NCBI GenBank assembly: GCA_051453625.1
Contig: JBOZIK010000001.1
Coordinates: 253,854,197 to 253,886,325 of the forward strand
Reading direction: 5' to 3'
From: Welwitschia mirabilis
Lineage: Eukaryota > Gnetophyta > Gnetopsida > Welwitschiales
Length of the DNA: 32,129 bases
A program made the position numbers and the translations under genes. Below, piece by piece: positions 8,870-19,853 of the stretch. Under the pieces are notes generated by a model, which was not told where the DNA came from, did no database searches, and was given only the letters and a program-made list of their open reading frames with translations. The number at the start of each line of letters is the position of its first letter. Positions within the stretch are counted from its first letter, which is position 1.

Positions 8870-11280
8870 TTATATACTCCATACTCTTTATTTCATAGGC
8901 TTCACAATATCCTCCTAAGCCACCACTTGACCCTTCTTTTATGCCTTTCCTAATGAATTTTCTAATTAATCTATTTATGTTATCCTTTATATTTTCTAGG
9001 AAAACCCCTATTAATGCATTTTATCTTTCCATGATTGAGATTATGGTATTACTCAAAATAATCTTAGATTTAAGGAATACAAACATAGAATTCCAACATT
9101 TTCATTTCTTCTTTAATTTTTAAATTACCTCTTCTCATGAAGCTATGTACTTCCATTTAAACATTAGTATACCCAAGTAGAAATCTTTATCATCTCTAGT
9201 TCTTATTGCTAAGGTCTTTTTCGATTACTTGCTAGATAATCATTTAAGGATTATACTTTACTCTTCTCCTAGCTCATACTCAAGCCTAGTTCTTTGGCAA
9301 TAGTTTCTAGGTCTTTTTTAATGGCCATGATTTGCTACATTTAGACTTGGAGAAAATTGTTAAATCATTTATGAAGTGATTGCATAGAGTTTATATGTTC
9401 TAAAGTATAGGCCCTGACCTCCTTTCTTAACTATGTAGTTCTATAGGGCATTTAAAATTATAATAAAAAGATATGATGAGAGAGAACCCACCTACCTAAG
9501 ACCCTACCTATGTTGAATACATGATGGAATATTAGTTAATATTCAAACTATATCTAATAGATTCCTACATTTGAATTATCATATTTATATATTACATTAG
9601 AAATCTTTTGGTTTGCAAGACATGCTTCAAAAGACTCTAATAGATACCATCATATTCCTTTTTTATATCCAACTTTATGGCACAAAATCTTGCATTATTT
9701 TTATGAATTATTTGAAAAATTTCATGATTTAGGATTACTTGATTTAAAATTCTTCTATTTCTTAAAAAACACATTAGATTTGGGTAAATCACTCTATACA
9801 AATAGGGTTTAATTTTTCTTACTAAAATCTTTGAAAAATTTTTATAAATAATGTTATAGATTCCTATAGGTTTAAAATCTTAGACTCTAAAGCTTCTTGG
9901 TCTTTTGAGATTATAACTATATGCATGTTATTCTATGATTATGGGGTTGAGCATAATTTCAACATTTTATTAAAGGTATTTTCTACTAATTTACCTAGGA
10001 TATTCAAATATTTTTTATAGAAATCCATCATCCATCCATTAATACTTGAGCTATGATTTAGCATTTTTTCCCTTAGACACTAGTTTTATAAGGCTATCCC
10101 TCCACCAAGATCTAGGTCATAATACAAAATATTTTACGTCCTCTTTTCCCATTCATAGATCCTATAAACTCTCTAGAAAATATTCATGTATCCTATCTTT
10201 GTTATAAGCTTGGTTGTTCTAGAATACTTGACTACTCATGTATAAATTTCTTCTCTAGTTTATTACATTTAGGAAAAAAATATATGTCTATCTCCATCTT
10301 TTAAGTAGTTTATGTGTGCCCTCTATCTCTAGTATATTTCTTCTTCTTTTAGGATATTGTACAATTTCCATAACCTTTTCTATTATTCTTCTTAAATATC
10401 TCCTTTCTTGTTCTTTTTTTTTCTTTAAATTTTCTTGATTTTAATATTTAAGAATTTTTCTCACTTATTTTCCTCAGTATTCTTTTATCACTATCTAGAA
10501 CTTGACATTTTGTAGATTCTCTTATAGGATTAAATGGATCTTTGATCCTTCACCTGCTAGGTCCACCTTTTGAAGTTTTCTACCTCATCCTCTCTTAACC
10601 AAGAATTTTAAAAAGTAAAATAAGTTTTCTTATTTTGTTTTATTTTTAAATATAATATTAAGGGTCTCTAATCTAAACACAATTAATTGTCTTCTTCTAA
10701 TATCAAATTCTCTATTTTAAAGATTTATCTACTTTAGAAAATACTGTATCACTACCTTTCCTCCTATTAGACTAAGTAAATTTTATATTCTATAACAGTA
10801 AGCCCATTAGATTCATCTTGCTAATTAGATCCTCTAGCTATTTCACTCTTGTTAAAATTATTTTCATTATTTATATTTTTCCTATTTAAAAAGTGTCTAA
10901 TTGAAATCACCTATTATTATGTAGTTTAAATTTCCAATCTTTTCAATGTTTTTATTCTATAGCTTGACCTTTTTATCTAGGTATTATAGATTATAAATAT
11001 TAATTAAGACTTGATCCTTTGGCAATATGATTTAGTAGCATTTATTCATCTCTATTTTATTCTATTCTATAAGCTTATTGATTAGCATTAATAGTATTCC
11101 CACATTAATATAGTTTATAACCCATTTAATATAATAGTGTTTCTTAAACTTATTGAAAAATTTCACTCTTTGAATTTTAGGTTTTTGAAGATACATTATT
11201 TATTTTCTATGATTTTGACTAAGTTTCTTCAAGAATTTTAACTTCAAGGCATCTTGCATATCTCAAATATTCTAGGTTAT
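8870..11280 (-). pseudogene. L1-type LINE ORF2: endonuclease and reverse transcriptase (relic)
   Basis: ORF2 nicks target DNA and reverse-transcribes LINE RNA at the nick. Endonuclease parts on the minus strand: VLINIYNL, then IIIGDFN (GDFN at 10900-10911), then DLISKMNLMGL and KFT*SNRRKGSD (10751-10783), the plant L1 pattern KFTWSNRR. RT parts: FKPIGIYNIIYKNFSKILV (about 9822-9876), AIKLDIKKEYDG (pattern LDMSKAYDRV), a decayed LRQGDPLSP region near 9490, the catalytic box FINDLTIFSKSK (FIND at 9364-9375; pattern FADD), ELGLSMS then EKSKV, and IRKFIRKGIKE then SSGGLGGY near 8900. Stops and frame changes are everywhere. Coding similarity ends abruptly at the LTR border. Confidence 0.85.
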
Positions 11281-11599
11281 GATATTCATTTATTTTTCTT
11301 TATTAATAGTTTTATTACTATCTTTAAAAGGGTTGTTTTAGACATGTTTATGGTGTTTTTTGTAGATTCCTTCTTCGCTTTCTCTACTATTAAACATTTT
11401 CTAATTTATTTTTCTAGACCAGTTCCTTCTCACTTTTAGAATTCTAATTCACTGCTCTTTGAAGATGAGTATCTATTCGGGAATTATTTTTCCCCTTGAT
11501 AATCTTATTTAATTTTAGTAGGAAGTTAGTGCCCTACATTTTTTTAATCTTTTTATTTAATTAAGTTTTATTCTTTTCTTTAATTAATAGTTTAACTAT

Positions 11600-12500
11600 A
11601 GCTTTTACTTTTTTTTTATGAAGAGATAGTGGGTAGTTATTTTTATGTCATACAAATGCCTAGTAGCACTTGGGCTTATAGAATCTATTTCATTTATATT
11701 CCCTATCACTGCCAAGGTTTGAGCTTTCCACTTCTTGATTCATGTGTCTGTGACCTTATCACTTTGGTAAGCAGTCATTAACTTCTACTTTCCTTTTTCT
11801 ATTATTTATTTAAAATCATCTTTGATCTTTTTTCATCTTATAATCATCTATCGCATGACTAAATTTTTCATAGTTTTGACACTGTATTGTTTCATACTAT
11901 GTTAAAACATAATCCTTTCTATTGCATTTCTTGCATAAAGCTTTCTTTAGTTTAGAATAAAATTTATTAGAATACACTAAGGTATAAGAGTATGTACATG
12001 ATGAGGAACAATTTCATGTTCAACATCTACTTTATCTATTCTAAAGCTACATAAAATTTCAAAAATTCTAAGGATTTTAGTGAGTTTGATATCTCTCCAT
12101 GTACAAATGTGTATCAATAATATTAGTTATATGGTCTACTTTTATGACTTCTTTAAATTTAGCTGCTAGGACTTTAATGAAATATTGACTCTACAAGTCT
12201 ATGCTAATTTCTCTAAGATTGATTTAAATAGGGAGTTTCTAAAATATCTTACCATAATCTTTCCTTAGTCTCCATCAAGCTAAGGCTAATTCCCTTGCTT
12301 CAAATAACTAGGACTCCTAACTATTACACTATTTAGATCTGCTTTAGATTTAAACTTTAATAAGATTAAACCCTTTATGATCATGATAATCTACACTAAT
12401 TAGATCCTATCCAATGTAGAATAAACTATTTCTTAATTACTTCTATATTAGGTTAAGGGTCTATAAATACAAAACCATCTAATAGACTATATCTAAATTT
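11600..12500 (-). pseudogene. L1-type LINE ORF1 (DUF4283-like, zinc knuckle) relic
   Basis: ORF1 of plant L1 elements is an RNA-binding protein. On the minus strand I see VIKK, then LHWIGSN, DHKGFNLIKFKSKADLNSV, YLKQGNLALAW and KDYGKIF between about 12450 and 12230, the pattern of DUF4283 proteins. FIKV-like sequence (KEVIKVDHITNIIDTH) follows near 12130. A zinc knuckle relic lies at 11837-11881. It is upstream of ORF2 in the correct order on the same strand. The true start is not determinable. Confidence 0.75.
11837..11881 (-). other. Decayed CCHC knuckle in LINE ORF1
   Basis: The minus strand reads CQNYEKFSHAIDDYK. Against CX2CX4HX4C, the second and fourth Cys are Tyr (TGT to TAT) and the usual Gly before His is Ser. 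Each is one G-to-A change, so two zinc ligands are lost. Confidence 0.7.
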
Positions 12501-13042
12501 CTCCTTAACATTAACATAATATTTTGACATTTCTTGTACCTAAAATTTATCTTTCTCTTAAAAAAGTTCCTTACATAAGAGGCCTTTAAGAAATACCTAG
12601 AAAACCCTCAAGAATGTGTTTCACCTTCTCTTCATAAAGGAAAGGCACTGTCATTGGAAGGATGCAACTTCCATAAGGAAAGTTCCTCTATTGACACTGC
12701 CACACATCTCTTGTACTTTTTGAATTATCATTATAGCATGAATTACAAAAAAAAAAAAGCACTATACATACTATAGACATGTCCCCATTACATTACTTTG
12801 TCCACTCTTTTAACCTCTATTATACCCTCTTAACAAGAAGCTAAAACTCTCTTAACAAGTTTAATACTTAAAGAACACTTCCATAGCTTCCTATCACATA
12901 GCACTAGAAATCCTTGCCTTTATTAAAACCTCATTCTAGTCTAATCATAATAAAATTTATATTAATATAAAGGATGATCTAGAATTAAATAAGATATCTT
13001 TTCACTTATTGATTGGGTTGGTCCCATATTAGGCTAGTTCCA
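12501..13042. other. Non-coding stretch, possible LINE 5' region
   Basis: No protein motif was found. It contains a 12-A run near 12747. It lies upstream of LINE ORF1 on the minus strand and before a possible copia LTR on the plus strand, so it may hold the LINE 5' untranslated region and an insertion boundary. Confidence 0.35.
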
Positions 13043-13983
13043 TGTTGTTAACTTAGTATCTATTTTGATTAGTTTGGTATTTGAAATATAATGATAATAT
13101 GTTTTTAACATGATTAGATAATATACACATAATATAAAAATCATGTAATACACATATTTATGTAGAAAGTATTATTAAAGTAACCTATAAAAAATTATTT
13201 GGATAATTGTAGATTGCAAAGAGTACATGAGTACTAAACTAACAAAATTATGTATTTATAATAAATTGTTTTTCTCCTAAAATTAATACATGGAAAAAAC
13301 ATATCATAATTATAAGAATCACTAGTTTCTTAGCCAATTAAAAACCCATGAGTGACCCCTATTAACCTAGAAGCTTATCACTAAATATTGAGGTTTTTCT
13401 TATGACTCATGCTTAAGACATGAAAGCCCATGCTAAGGTGTGCCTTGATTGCATAAATATGAACCATAAACCAACTCACCTACTTTAAGATTCCTAGAAA
13501 GTTAACATAATTAACTTAAACAATTAATAACTTGGTAACAAAACATAAAATAACATTTTTTATTTCACAATTGAAAGATGCAACTATTACATCCAAACAA
13601 TGCAAGCCTTACTACTAGTAAAGTACTATAAAAATGAAGATCATTTATTCCCTAATATCATTAATATAATAAGAAACATATATGAAGTTAGAAGAAATAT
13701 GACAAAAAACTTCAGTCACATAGGCCTAAGTCTAAGACTTAGGCAGATGCTTGATTAATGAATCATATGCATAAATACTAGTTATAGTGATATTTTATAA
13801 TTAATTATTTTAATTATTACTTTAAACATTTAAGATATTTAAAATTTTGATTCATTTACTTCTTATTTTTGTTACTCATGAATAAACCTAAAGTTTCTAC
13901 ATGTAATTCTAAACTTTAAGTCAGAGAATTTTTTCTTAAAATTATAAACATAATATTAAAAAATTCTACATCCAAATTCTAAC
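13043..13983 (+). repeat. Possible copia-type 5' LTR
   Basis: Proposed because a recognisable initiator-Met primer site follows at 13985. The right border TTCTAACA just before that site is typical of an LTR end. The left border TGTTGTTAAC at 13043 is a guess based on the TG start. A TATA-like CTATAAAAATG lies near 13627. No second LTR copy was found in the window, so the size is unproven. Confidence 0.35.
13724..13744. repeat. 21-bp perfect palindrome
   Basis: GCCTAAGTCT, a single A, then AGACTTAGGC: ten-base arms with perfect complementarity. It lies within the possible copia LTR, about 90 bases after the TATA-like site. Confidence 0.85.
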
Positions 13984-13984
13984 A

Positions 13985-13996
13985 TGGTATTAGAGC
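13985..13996 (+). other. Initiator-Met tRNA primer-binding site (decayed)
   Basis: TGGTATTAGAGC matches the plant LTR-retrotransposon primer site TGGTATCAGAGC at 11 of 12 positions; the difference is C-to-T. It follows the LTR-like end TTCTAACA by one base. This primer is usual in copia elements and in chromoviruses. The 388 bases after it carry no clear gag and are then interrupted by the LTR at 14385. Confidence 0.65.
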
Positions 13997-14384
13997 AACC
14001 TTTTACTTAATTTATAAGATGATTTTTGAGATAATGATTTTAATGATTTTAATCTTAAGACACAGTAGATGAAAAAAGTCCAAAGGTTAAAGTTTCAAAA
14101 CATTAAAAGAGAAACTAATAAATCTCTAAGTTTAAAAGTTGATGGTTTCATTTCAAAATAATAACTAATACTAGAAGAGAATTTTATTAACTTTAAAATT
14201 TTTAATAAGTGGCTGTGATTATTAATGAAGTAAAAAAAAGTCATTTGTTTTCTTAACTAAAATTTAATAATTAAAACTTTGAGTTATAACGGAATTTATG
14301 ATTTGAATCAACACCATAATGATTTATTAAATTTAGAAATGCATAAAAAGAAAGTAAGATTATTTTTGTTTAGTAATCAGGCAT

Positions 14385-15480
14385 TGATAACATGTAAAAA
14401 TTAATATCTATTTTAAGTGATTAAGGCTAANNNNNNNNNNNNNNNNNNNNNNNNNNNNNNNNNNNNNNNNNNNNNNNNNNNNNNNNNNNNNNNNNNNNNN
14501 NNNNNNNNNNNNNNNNNNNNNNNNNNNNNNNNNNNNNNNNNNNNNNNNNNNNNNNNNNNNNNNNNNNNNNNNNNNNNNNNNNNNNNNNNNNNNNNNNNNN
14601 NNNNNNNNNNNNNNNNNNNNNNNNNNNNNNNNNNNNNNNNNNNNNNNNNNNNNNNNNNNNNNNNNNNNNNNNNNNNNNNNNNNNNNNNNNNNNNNNNNNN
14701 NNNNNNNNNNNNNNNNNNNNNNNNNNNNNNNNNNNNNNNNNNNNNNNNNNNNNNNNNNNNNNNNNNNNNNNNNNNNNNNNNNNNNNNNNNNNNNNNNNNN
14801 NNNNNNNNNNNNNNNNNNNNNNNNNNNNNNNNNNNNNNNNNNNNNNNNNNNNNNNNNNNNNNNNNNNNNNNNNNNNNNNNNNNNNNNNNNNNNNNNNNNN
14901 ATTAAGGCTAATTTAGGATAATCAAGTTTTAGTTTTTAATGTTTTATTAGTTTATCTTAATTTATGCTATTAAATACAAAAAACTGGTAATTTGCATCTA
15001 CCATTTAACTTTTTAGGTTTTTAATTAGATTCTAGAGCATGAGTTAAAAGCACAGTTAAAAATTCATTAGAAAGATAATAACATCAATTGGATTTGATGC
15101 TAGTGCTAATCATGTTCGAAATTAGAAACTTATCTTTATGTTTTAGAATCATTAGTAGATTTCAAAATTTTTGAGACAGCTAGTGAACTAATCTAAAGTT
15201 GCCAAAAGTTATGCACACCTTCAAAACCCAAGTAATAACCTTAAATTTTGGATTATAAAAGAGTAGTTAAACATCATTTTGATGATTCTTTTAGCATAGA
15301 AAATCTATAATCAATTTTTTATAATTGAGAGGAGCCACGTACATATCTAGTTTCTAAGTTTTATTTTTAGGGATGAACAAACTCTTAAGACTAGCATGAC
15401 ATATCAAGATTTGGCTTAAATATTTCATTCACATAGATTGTGCTCTATTCCTATAATAGAGTGCTAAAATTTCTTCAATA
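14385..15480 (+). repeat. 5' LTR of plus-strand Athila-like element (contains N gap)
   Basis: It starts TGATAACATGTAAAAA (14385) and aligns with TGATAAAATGTAAAAA at the 3' LTR (19854). The shared order continues on both copies: TTTTAAGT, ATTAAG..TAA, TTTGCATCTA(C/T)CA (14990 and 19907), TAGTGCTAATCATGTT or GGTGCTAGTCATGTTG, and a TATA box TTATAAAA (near 15254 and 20141). The copies are well diverged, so the insertion is old. The 5' copy has about 80 bases near 14915-14990 that the 3' copy lacks. The right border is uncertain because similarity fades after about 15310, and no primer site was identified. Confidence 0.75.
14431..14900. other. 470-N gap flanked by an 11-bp duplicate
   Basis: The 11 bases ATTAAGGCTAA end the left contig (14420-14430) and begin the right one (14901-14911). 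Comparison with the 3' LTR leaves no room for 470 bases here. Confidence 0.85.
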
Positions 15481-15488
15481 TAATTTTG

Positions 15489-15538
15489 AAATTTTAAGTA
15501 TGCATATTTTTTCAAATTTTAAGTATGCACATTTTTTC
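15489..15538. repeat. 25-bp tandem duplication
   Basis: Two units of 25 bases, each beginning AAATTTTAAGTATGCA, that differ at a single T/C position. They lie just inside the plus-strand element after its 5' LTR. Confidence 0.85.
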
Positions 15539-15900
15539 ATACTTATGATGCTTAATTTATATTAAATTATGTTAATATTTTTTTTTGTAATTTTGAGTGG
15601 TTCTTCATGTTTTAACATTAGTCTATAGTTTGTTATCATTGGATGTTCTTTAAGATGATTTCCTACTTTGCATACTTATGAAGTAGGCTATGAGAGATAA
15701 AATGACCTAGAGGATTTACTAATACTTATGTGGTAAATGAGATTATGTCATCATGCCCTAGCTTTGATGAATTCTTAATATGATTTCTCTAAATTAAACA
15801 TAAAGTAAATTTATTATTAATATTCTTGTCATTATTATTATGATCATATTAGATGCTTAGGACTATGTCTCATTCCTAGGTTAATTTAATAATGAACAAA

Positions 15901-15902
<2 letters not shown>

Positions 15903-15932
<30 letters not shown>
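15903..15932. repeat. (CT)15 microsatellite
   Basis: Thirty bases of uninterrupted CT dinucleotide within the leader of the plus-strand element. This leader (about 15480-16550) has no other recognisable feature. Confidence 0.95.
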
Positions 15933-15934
<2 letters not shown>

Positions 15935-16555
15935 GTAATACTAAATTTATCTATGGTAGTTACAAAAATTGATTTTTTACATGCTTGAATATGTTAACTA
16001 CTTCATTTATTATTTAAGAAAATGATACTGAGGCTATACTTTAAATTGAAGTCCTAGTTATTTTATTAAAAGATAATCCTATATTAAAAATGATCTTCAA
16101 ATTTCATAAGAAATTATTTTATACTATTGTGAAACATTTTGTGAACTTGGTAAGTTTTTAACTATAGGAAAATTCCATGAATTGATAACATGGATCTAGT
16201 AGAATATTATATCAAATGCTTCTTAACCCTAATATAAAACTTAAATCAGATAACAAAGAAAGATCTTTTTATAGAAGTTGTTCATGAGAAAGATATAACT
16301 AGAATAGTAGAGATCATTATAATCAATCCTATTTTTAATCTAATTTTTCTAAAACAATTTCAATGTTCCATCACTTAGACAAAATTCTAAAAAACTACCT
16401 TTAGCCTCAATGCTTAGGAACTTTATCTTATATAATTTAGCTTTTAAATGCTCATAAAATAAAATTAAAACCTATAATCATTCAACTATTATTACATTTT
16501 TATGATTGCATTTTAAATATTTTAAATGTATTTTTTTCACCATTCCTAGGAATCC

Positions 16556-17350
16556 TAACTCTTTAGATGCCTTTATATTATGATTTTAAAACATTTTCCC
16601 TTAAATAAAAGGCAAAGTCTTAGTTATGAATACTCAAACCTATTTTCATTACTAATTAGGTAGATGTTAATTAAACTTTTATTAAGAAGTTATGTCCTCA
16701 TCACAAGAAAAAATTTCTTAGGTAAGAAATCATGAAATTACAATAAAGAGATAATGAAGCTTTCTCTTAAACTTTAAAAAGATTCAAAGATTTACTCCTC
16801 AAGTATCTCCATCATGGTTTTGAACAAGGTAGAATAATAAGTTTTTTCTATAAAGGCCTTTCACCAAATCATAAAAAACTTATAGAGATGATGTGCAAAG
16901 AATTTTACTTGACTTAGAAATTGATGAAGCTTGGGATTTCTTAGAAATCATTTCTAAGAGTTCAAAAAATTAGGAGAAGCAAAATGAACCTTCTAAATCA
17001 TATTATGCTATTAAGATAACTATCATCTTTAGACTTTTTAATAATACTAGGGTTAACAACTAATTAGATGAGATTTATAAAAAGATTGATTCTCTTGAAA
17101 CCTCTTTTAAGCATAGTGTCTATTAAACTAATTGTTAAATGTGCCATGTAGACAACCATGAAACCTTAAAATGTCCATCCATTTCCATGTTTCAAAACAT
17201 AGTAAAGGAGAAAGTGAATGTTATCAGATAATAATGACAAACCTAAAGAGCCAATAATTCTTACTCCAATACTTATAATCCTAGATGGAGAAACCACCTA
17301 AGTTTTCATGGAGACATAATTACCAAAACCAAGATTTTACAAGTAAATAT
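16556..17350 (+). pseudogene. Athila-like gag (plus-strand element), relic
   Basis: Gag forms the particle shell. Motifs on the plus strand: FLGIPNSLDAF-like start, KKLCPHHKKKFLR, EIMKLQ, RFKDLLLKYLHHGFEQGR, then FYKGLSPNHKKLIEMMCKEF (about 16848-16910) and DEAWDFLEIISKSSKN (about 16922-16970). They follow the plant gypsy capsid order. A decayed zinc knuckle lies at 17140-17178: C-x-x-C and H-E-T-L-K-C-P can be read only across frames. At about 17256-17310 SNTYNPRWRNHLSF matches the NPGWRNHPNFSW signature seen in Athila-type gag. Many stops and frameshifts. Confidence 0.85.
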
Positions 17351-18040
17351 AAAAATAATATTTCTCATCATCTATTAGTCATCAACTTCATCTTTCAATA
17401 ATCAACACTTATCATTACATTATTTAGATGATACCCTTAGGAGATTCATGAAAGCTAAAACATATATCTATAACAACCAATGATAGTTTAATCCACAAAC
17501 CTCTTACAAACATGCAAAAGTCAAGTTAAATCACCACTTACACCCTCTCTTTACTTAATTGACATAGGAAGGGTAAGATGCTTACATCACCCAAATCTAA
17601 TCCTAGTAATTGTAAAATGATTGATGGAGTAGAGGATACATAGATTGAGGAAACCAAAGCATACAATTAAGAAGTAAAAAAAAATTGACTAGATCTTAGA
17701 AAAAACTCCAAAACATGAGGCGAAAGTACCTTATAAGCCTAGAGAGGCTAATAAAGTAAAAAATAAATAAAAACCACAAATTCATTCATACAAAGAGCCA
17801 TTACCTTTCCTTAACAATCATAAAAAGACCACATAGGAAATAAGAAACAAGAGGCTATGAGAGTTTTAAGGAAGTTAAAATGAAAAATCCTCTTTTAGAA
17901 TCCATTAAGCAAGTTCCTTCCTATATAGATTTTACTAAGGATTTTTGCATAGCTAGGAGAAGAAATAATGTCAAGAGTAAAACCTTCCTTTTCTAATAAC
18001 CAATGCCATCATTAAAAAGTAAATCCTTTTAAAATACAAA
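17351..18040 (+). pseudogene. Gag-protease spacer (plus-strand element)
   Basis: No domain can be read. The stretch is A-rich, as expected for a Lys/Asn/Glu-rich spacer, and lies between gag and the protease on the same strand. Confidence 0.45.
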
Positions 18041-18300
18041 GATTCAAGATGTCCAACTATTACCATTACTATTAGAGATCAACATATTAAATAAGTCCTA
18101 TTAGATTTAATATCTAGTGCTAATCTTTTACATTATTGCATATATAAGGCACTTAGCTTAGATAGTCTTAGAAACATTAGACTCTAACTTTAACTAGATA
18201 AAAACACATTGAAGTCTTCTTTAGATTTAGTACAAGATGTCATTATTTAGATGAATAGTTATTATTTCTTGGTGAATTTATTAGTCTTGAAAATAAAGAG
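18041..18300 (+). pseudogene. Ty3/gypsy protease (plus-strand element), relic
   Basis: The plus strand reads CPTITITIRDQHIK, then VLLDLISSANLLHYCIYKAL (about 18054-18160). This matches the family order C-x-I-G-N ... LLDLGASVNLLPYSVYK. The catalytic Asp is present, but the D-L-G-A-S loop has become DLISS. Position between gag and the linker supports the assignment. Confidence 0.78.
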
Positions 18301-18599
18301 AATAGTCAATCATATAATTCTTGTGATCTTAAGTAAACATTTTTTTAAGCCTATAATGACTTAATCAACTATAGGAATAATATTATAATAATGTCTATTG
18401 AGAACATAATTATTGAGCTAAACATTTTTCATGTGATGAAATAACACTTGAATGATAATTGTTTTGACAAGGTTAATATGTTGGAAAGTGGTTCTCTCGA
18501 TCTTGAGCTATCTCCCCATGCAAAAAATATTTTCACTATGTCTTCACTTTTGGAGCATGATTCAAGCACCAACTTGGACGTCACACATTTTGTTAAGTT

Positions 18600-19560
18600 A
18601 AAATAACTCCCAAGTAACATTAAGTATGCCTTTTTAGATTTCTCCCTATGGTTATTAACTCATATTTATTCCCATATCAAGAGAATGCCTTAGTAGACCT
18701 ACTAAGAAAGCATAAGCAAGTTGTAGGTTTAACACATTCAAAAATTGGAGGCATAAATTTGAGTGTTTAGATGTACCACATCAACCTTAAGGATAATACC
18801 ATATTAACCATTAAATTTCAAAGAAAAGTTAATCTAATATTAAAGAAAGTAGTTAAAAATAAAGTTAACAAGCTTTTTAATAATGCATAATCTATCTATC
18901 TCTAATAGCAAACGAGTTAGTCTAACATAAAGTATAGATAAGAAATTAAGAATACCTTAGTGCCTATTTAACATAATAAGCTTATTCCAACTAGGCCTAC
19001 TATGAAGTGGAGAATTTATATTGATTGATGAAAACTTAATTCTGTGACTAGGAAAGACCATTTTATTCTTTTATTTCTGATTAAATTCTTAAGCAACTTA
19101 CTAGACAGCTATTCCATTACTTTTTGAATGGATATTTAGGATACAACCAAGTAGAAATTTTCCCTAAGGATTAATTAAAAATTACTTTTACCTACCCTTA
19201 TATAAATTTTTGTTGTAAATGCATGCTATTTTATCTTTACAATGCTTTTTCCACTTTTTAAAATTGTATGCTTGATATCTATTCTGATTTACTAGAATAT
19301 TATGTGAAGATCTTTATGGATAACTTATCCATTTACAAGACATATTTTAATCATTTCCTTTATAATCTTAAGCTTTTTATATTAATATGTATTGAAAAAC
19401 AACTTACCTTAAACAGGGAGAAGTATCAATTCATGGTTAATAAAGAAATCATTTTATGAAACATCATTTCCACATAAGGAATTTAAGTAGATCTTATCAA
19501 ATTTTTGAATGATTATTCATTTTAATATTCTTAAGAAACTAAAATACATTTGATCTTTTT
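18600..19560 (+). pseudogene. Protease-RT linker and reverse transcriptase (plus-strand element), relic
   Basis: Linker motifs: SNIKYAFLDF (near 18612), LLRKHKQVVGLTHSKIGGI (near 18700), FQRKVNLILKEVVK (near 18818). RT motifs: NKLIPTRPTMKWRIYID (near 18975-19025), SVTRKDHFIL, FLNGYLGYNQVEIFPKD, ITFTYPY, LYNAFSTF, DIYSDLLEYYVKIFMDNLSI and LNREKYQFMVNKEIIL. The catalytic box is FMDN instead of FMDD (ATG at 19316-19318, GAT, then AAC), one G-to-A change that abolishes a metal-binding Asp. Similarity stops at about 19540, before any RNase H or integrase. The element is internally deleted. Confidence 0.87.
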
Positions 19561-19845
19561 ACATATACATTTTAGTCTCCATACAAAATTTTATTCTCAT
19601 ATACATTTTAGTTTCCATTTTATTAAGTTTAGAAATAAAGTTAGAAAAATAGGAATTTTACTAAGATCTTTTTATCTTCCATAATTTATTCACTTTATCT
19701 AAATGAGATTAGCCCTTAAAATTAGCAATAGGTTTTCAAATGTTTTTATTACATTTATTCAATTCTTGCATGTTTTTAGTTTGCAATTTTACTATGTTAT
19801 GCAACTTTCATATATTCTGATTAAGAGACTAGCAAATGATTGATT
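19561..19845 (+). other. Remaining 3' internal region of plus-strand element
   Basis: No RNase H, integrase or other coding motif. A 21-base phrase CATATACATTTTAGT(C/T)TCCAT occurs at 19562-19582 and 19598-19618. The stretch joins the truncated RT to the polypurine tract. Confidence 0.55.
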
Positions 19846-19853
19846 GGAGGGTG
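19844..19853 (+). other. Polypurine tract
   Basis: TTGGAGGGTG directly precedes the LTR start TGATAAAATG. The purine core GGAGGG is the expected plus-strand primer site of an LTR retrotransposon. Confidence 0.7.

Noticed and set aside
8941-9123. Plus-strand ORF of 60 codons with many Phe/Leu/Ile residues, like a membrane segment
   Set aside because: It is antisense to the LINE RT C-terminal region (IRKFIRKGIKE). The hydrophobic look comes from A-rich coding sequence read on the opposite strand.
11254-11439. Plus-strand ORF of 61 codons, Phe-rich
   Set aside because: It is antisense to the start of the LINE endonuclease region and has no motif; AT-rich composition produces such frames.
14417-14905. 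Apparent 162-codon plus-strand ORF
   Set aside because: It consists almost entirely of N bases. It is not evidence of coding.
15390-15430. Primer-binding site for the plus-strand element (TTTGGCTTAAATA)
   Set aside because: Only the first few bases resemble the tRNA-Asp site, and the LTR end is not defined, so the match is no better than chance.
18429-18620. Minus-strand ORF of 63 codons
   Set aside because: It lies antisense to the protease-RT linker of the plus-strand element and has no recognised motif; the sense-strand match (SNIKYAFLDF and neighbours) explains the sequence.
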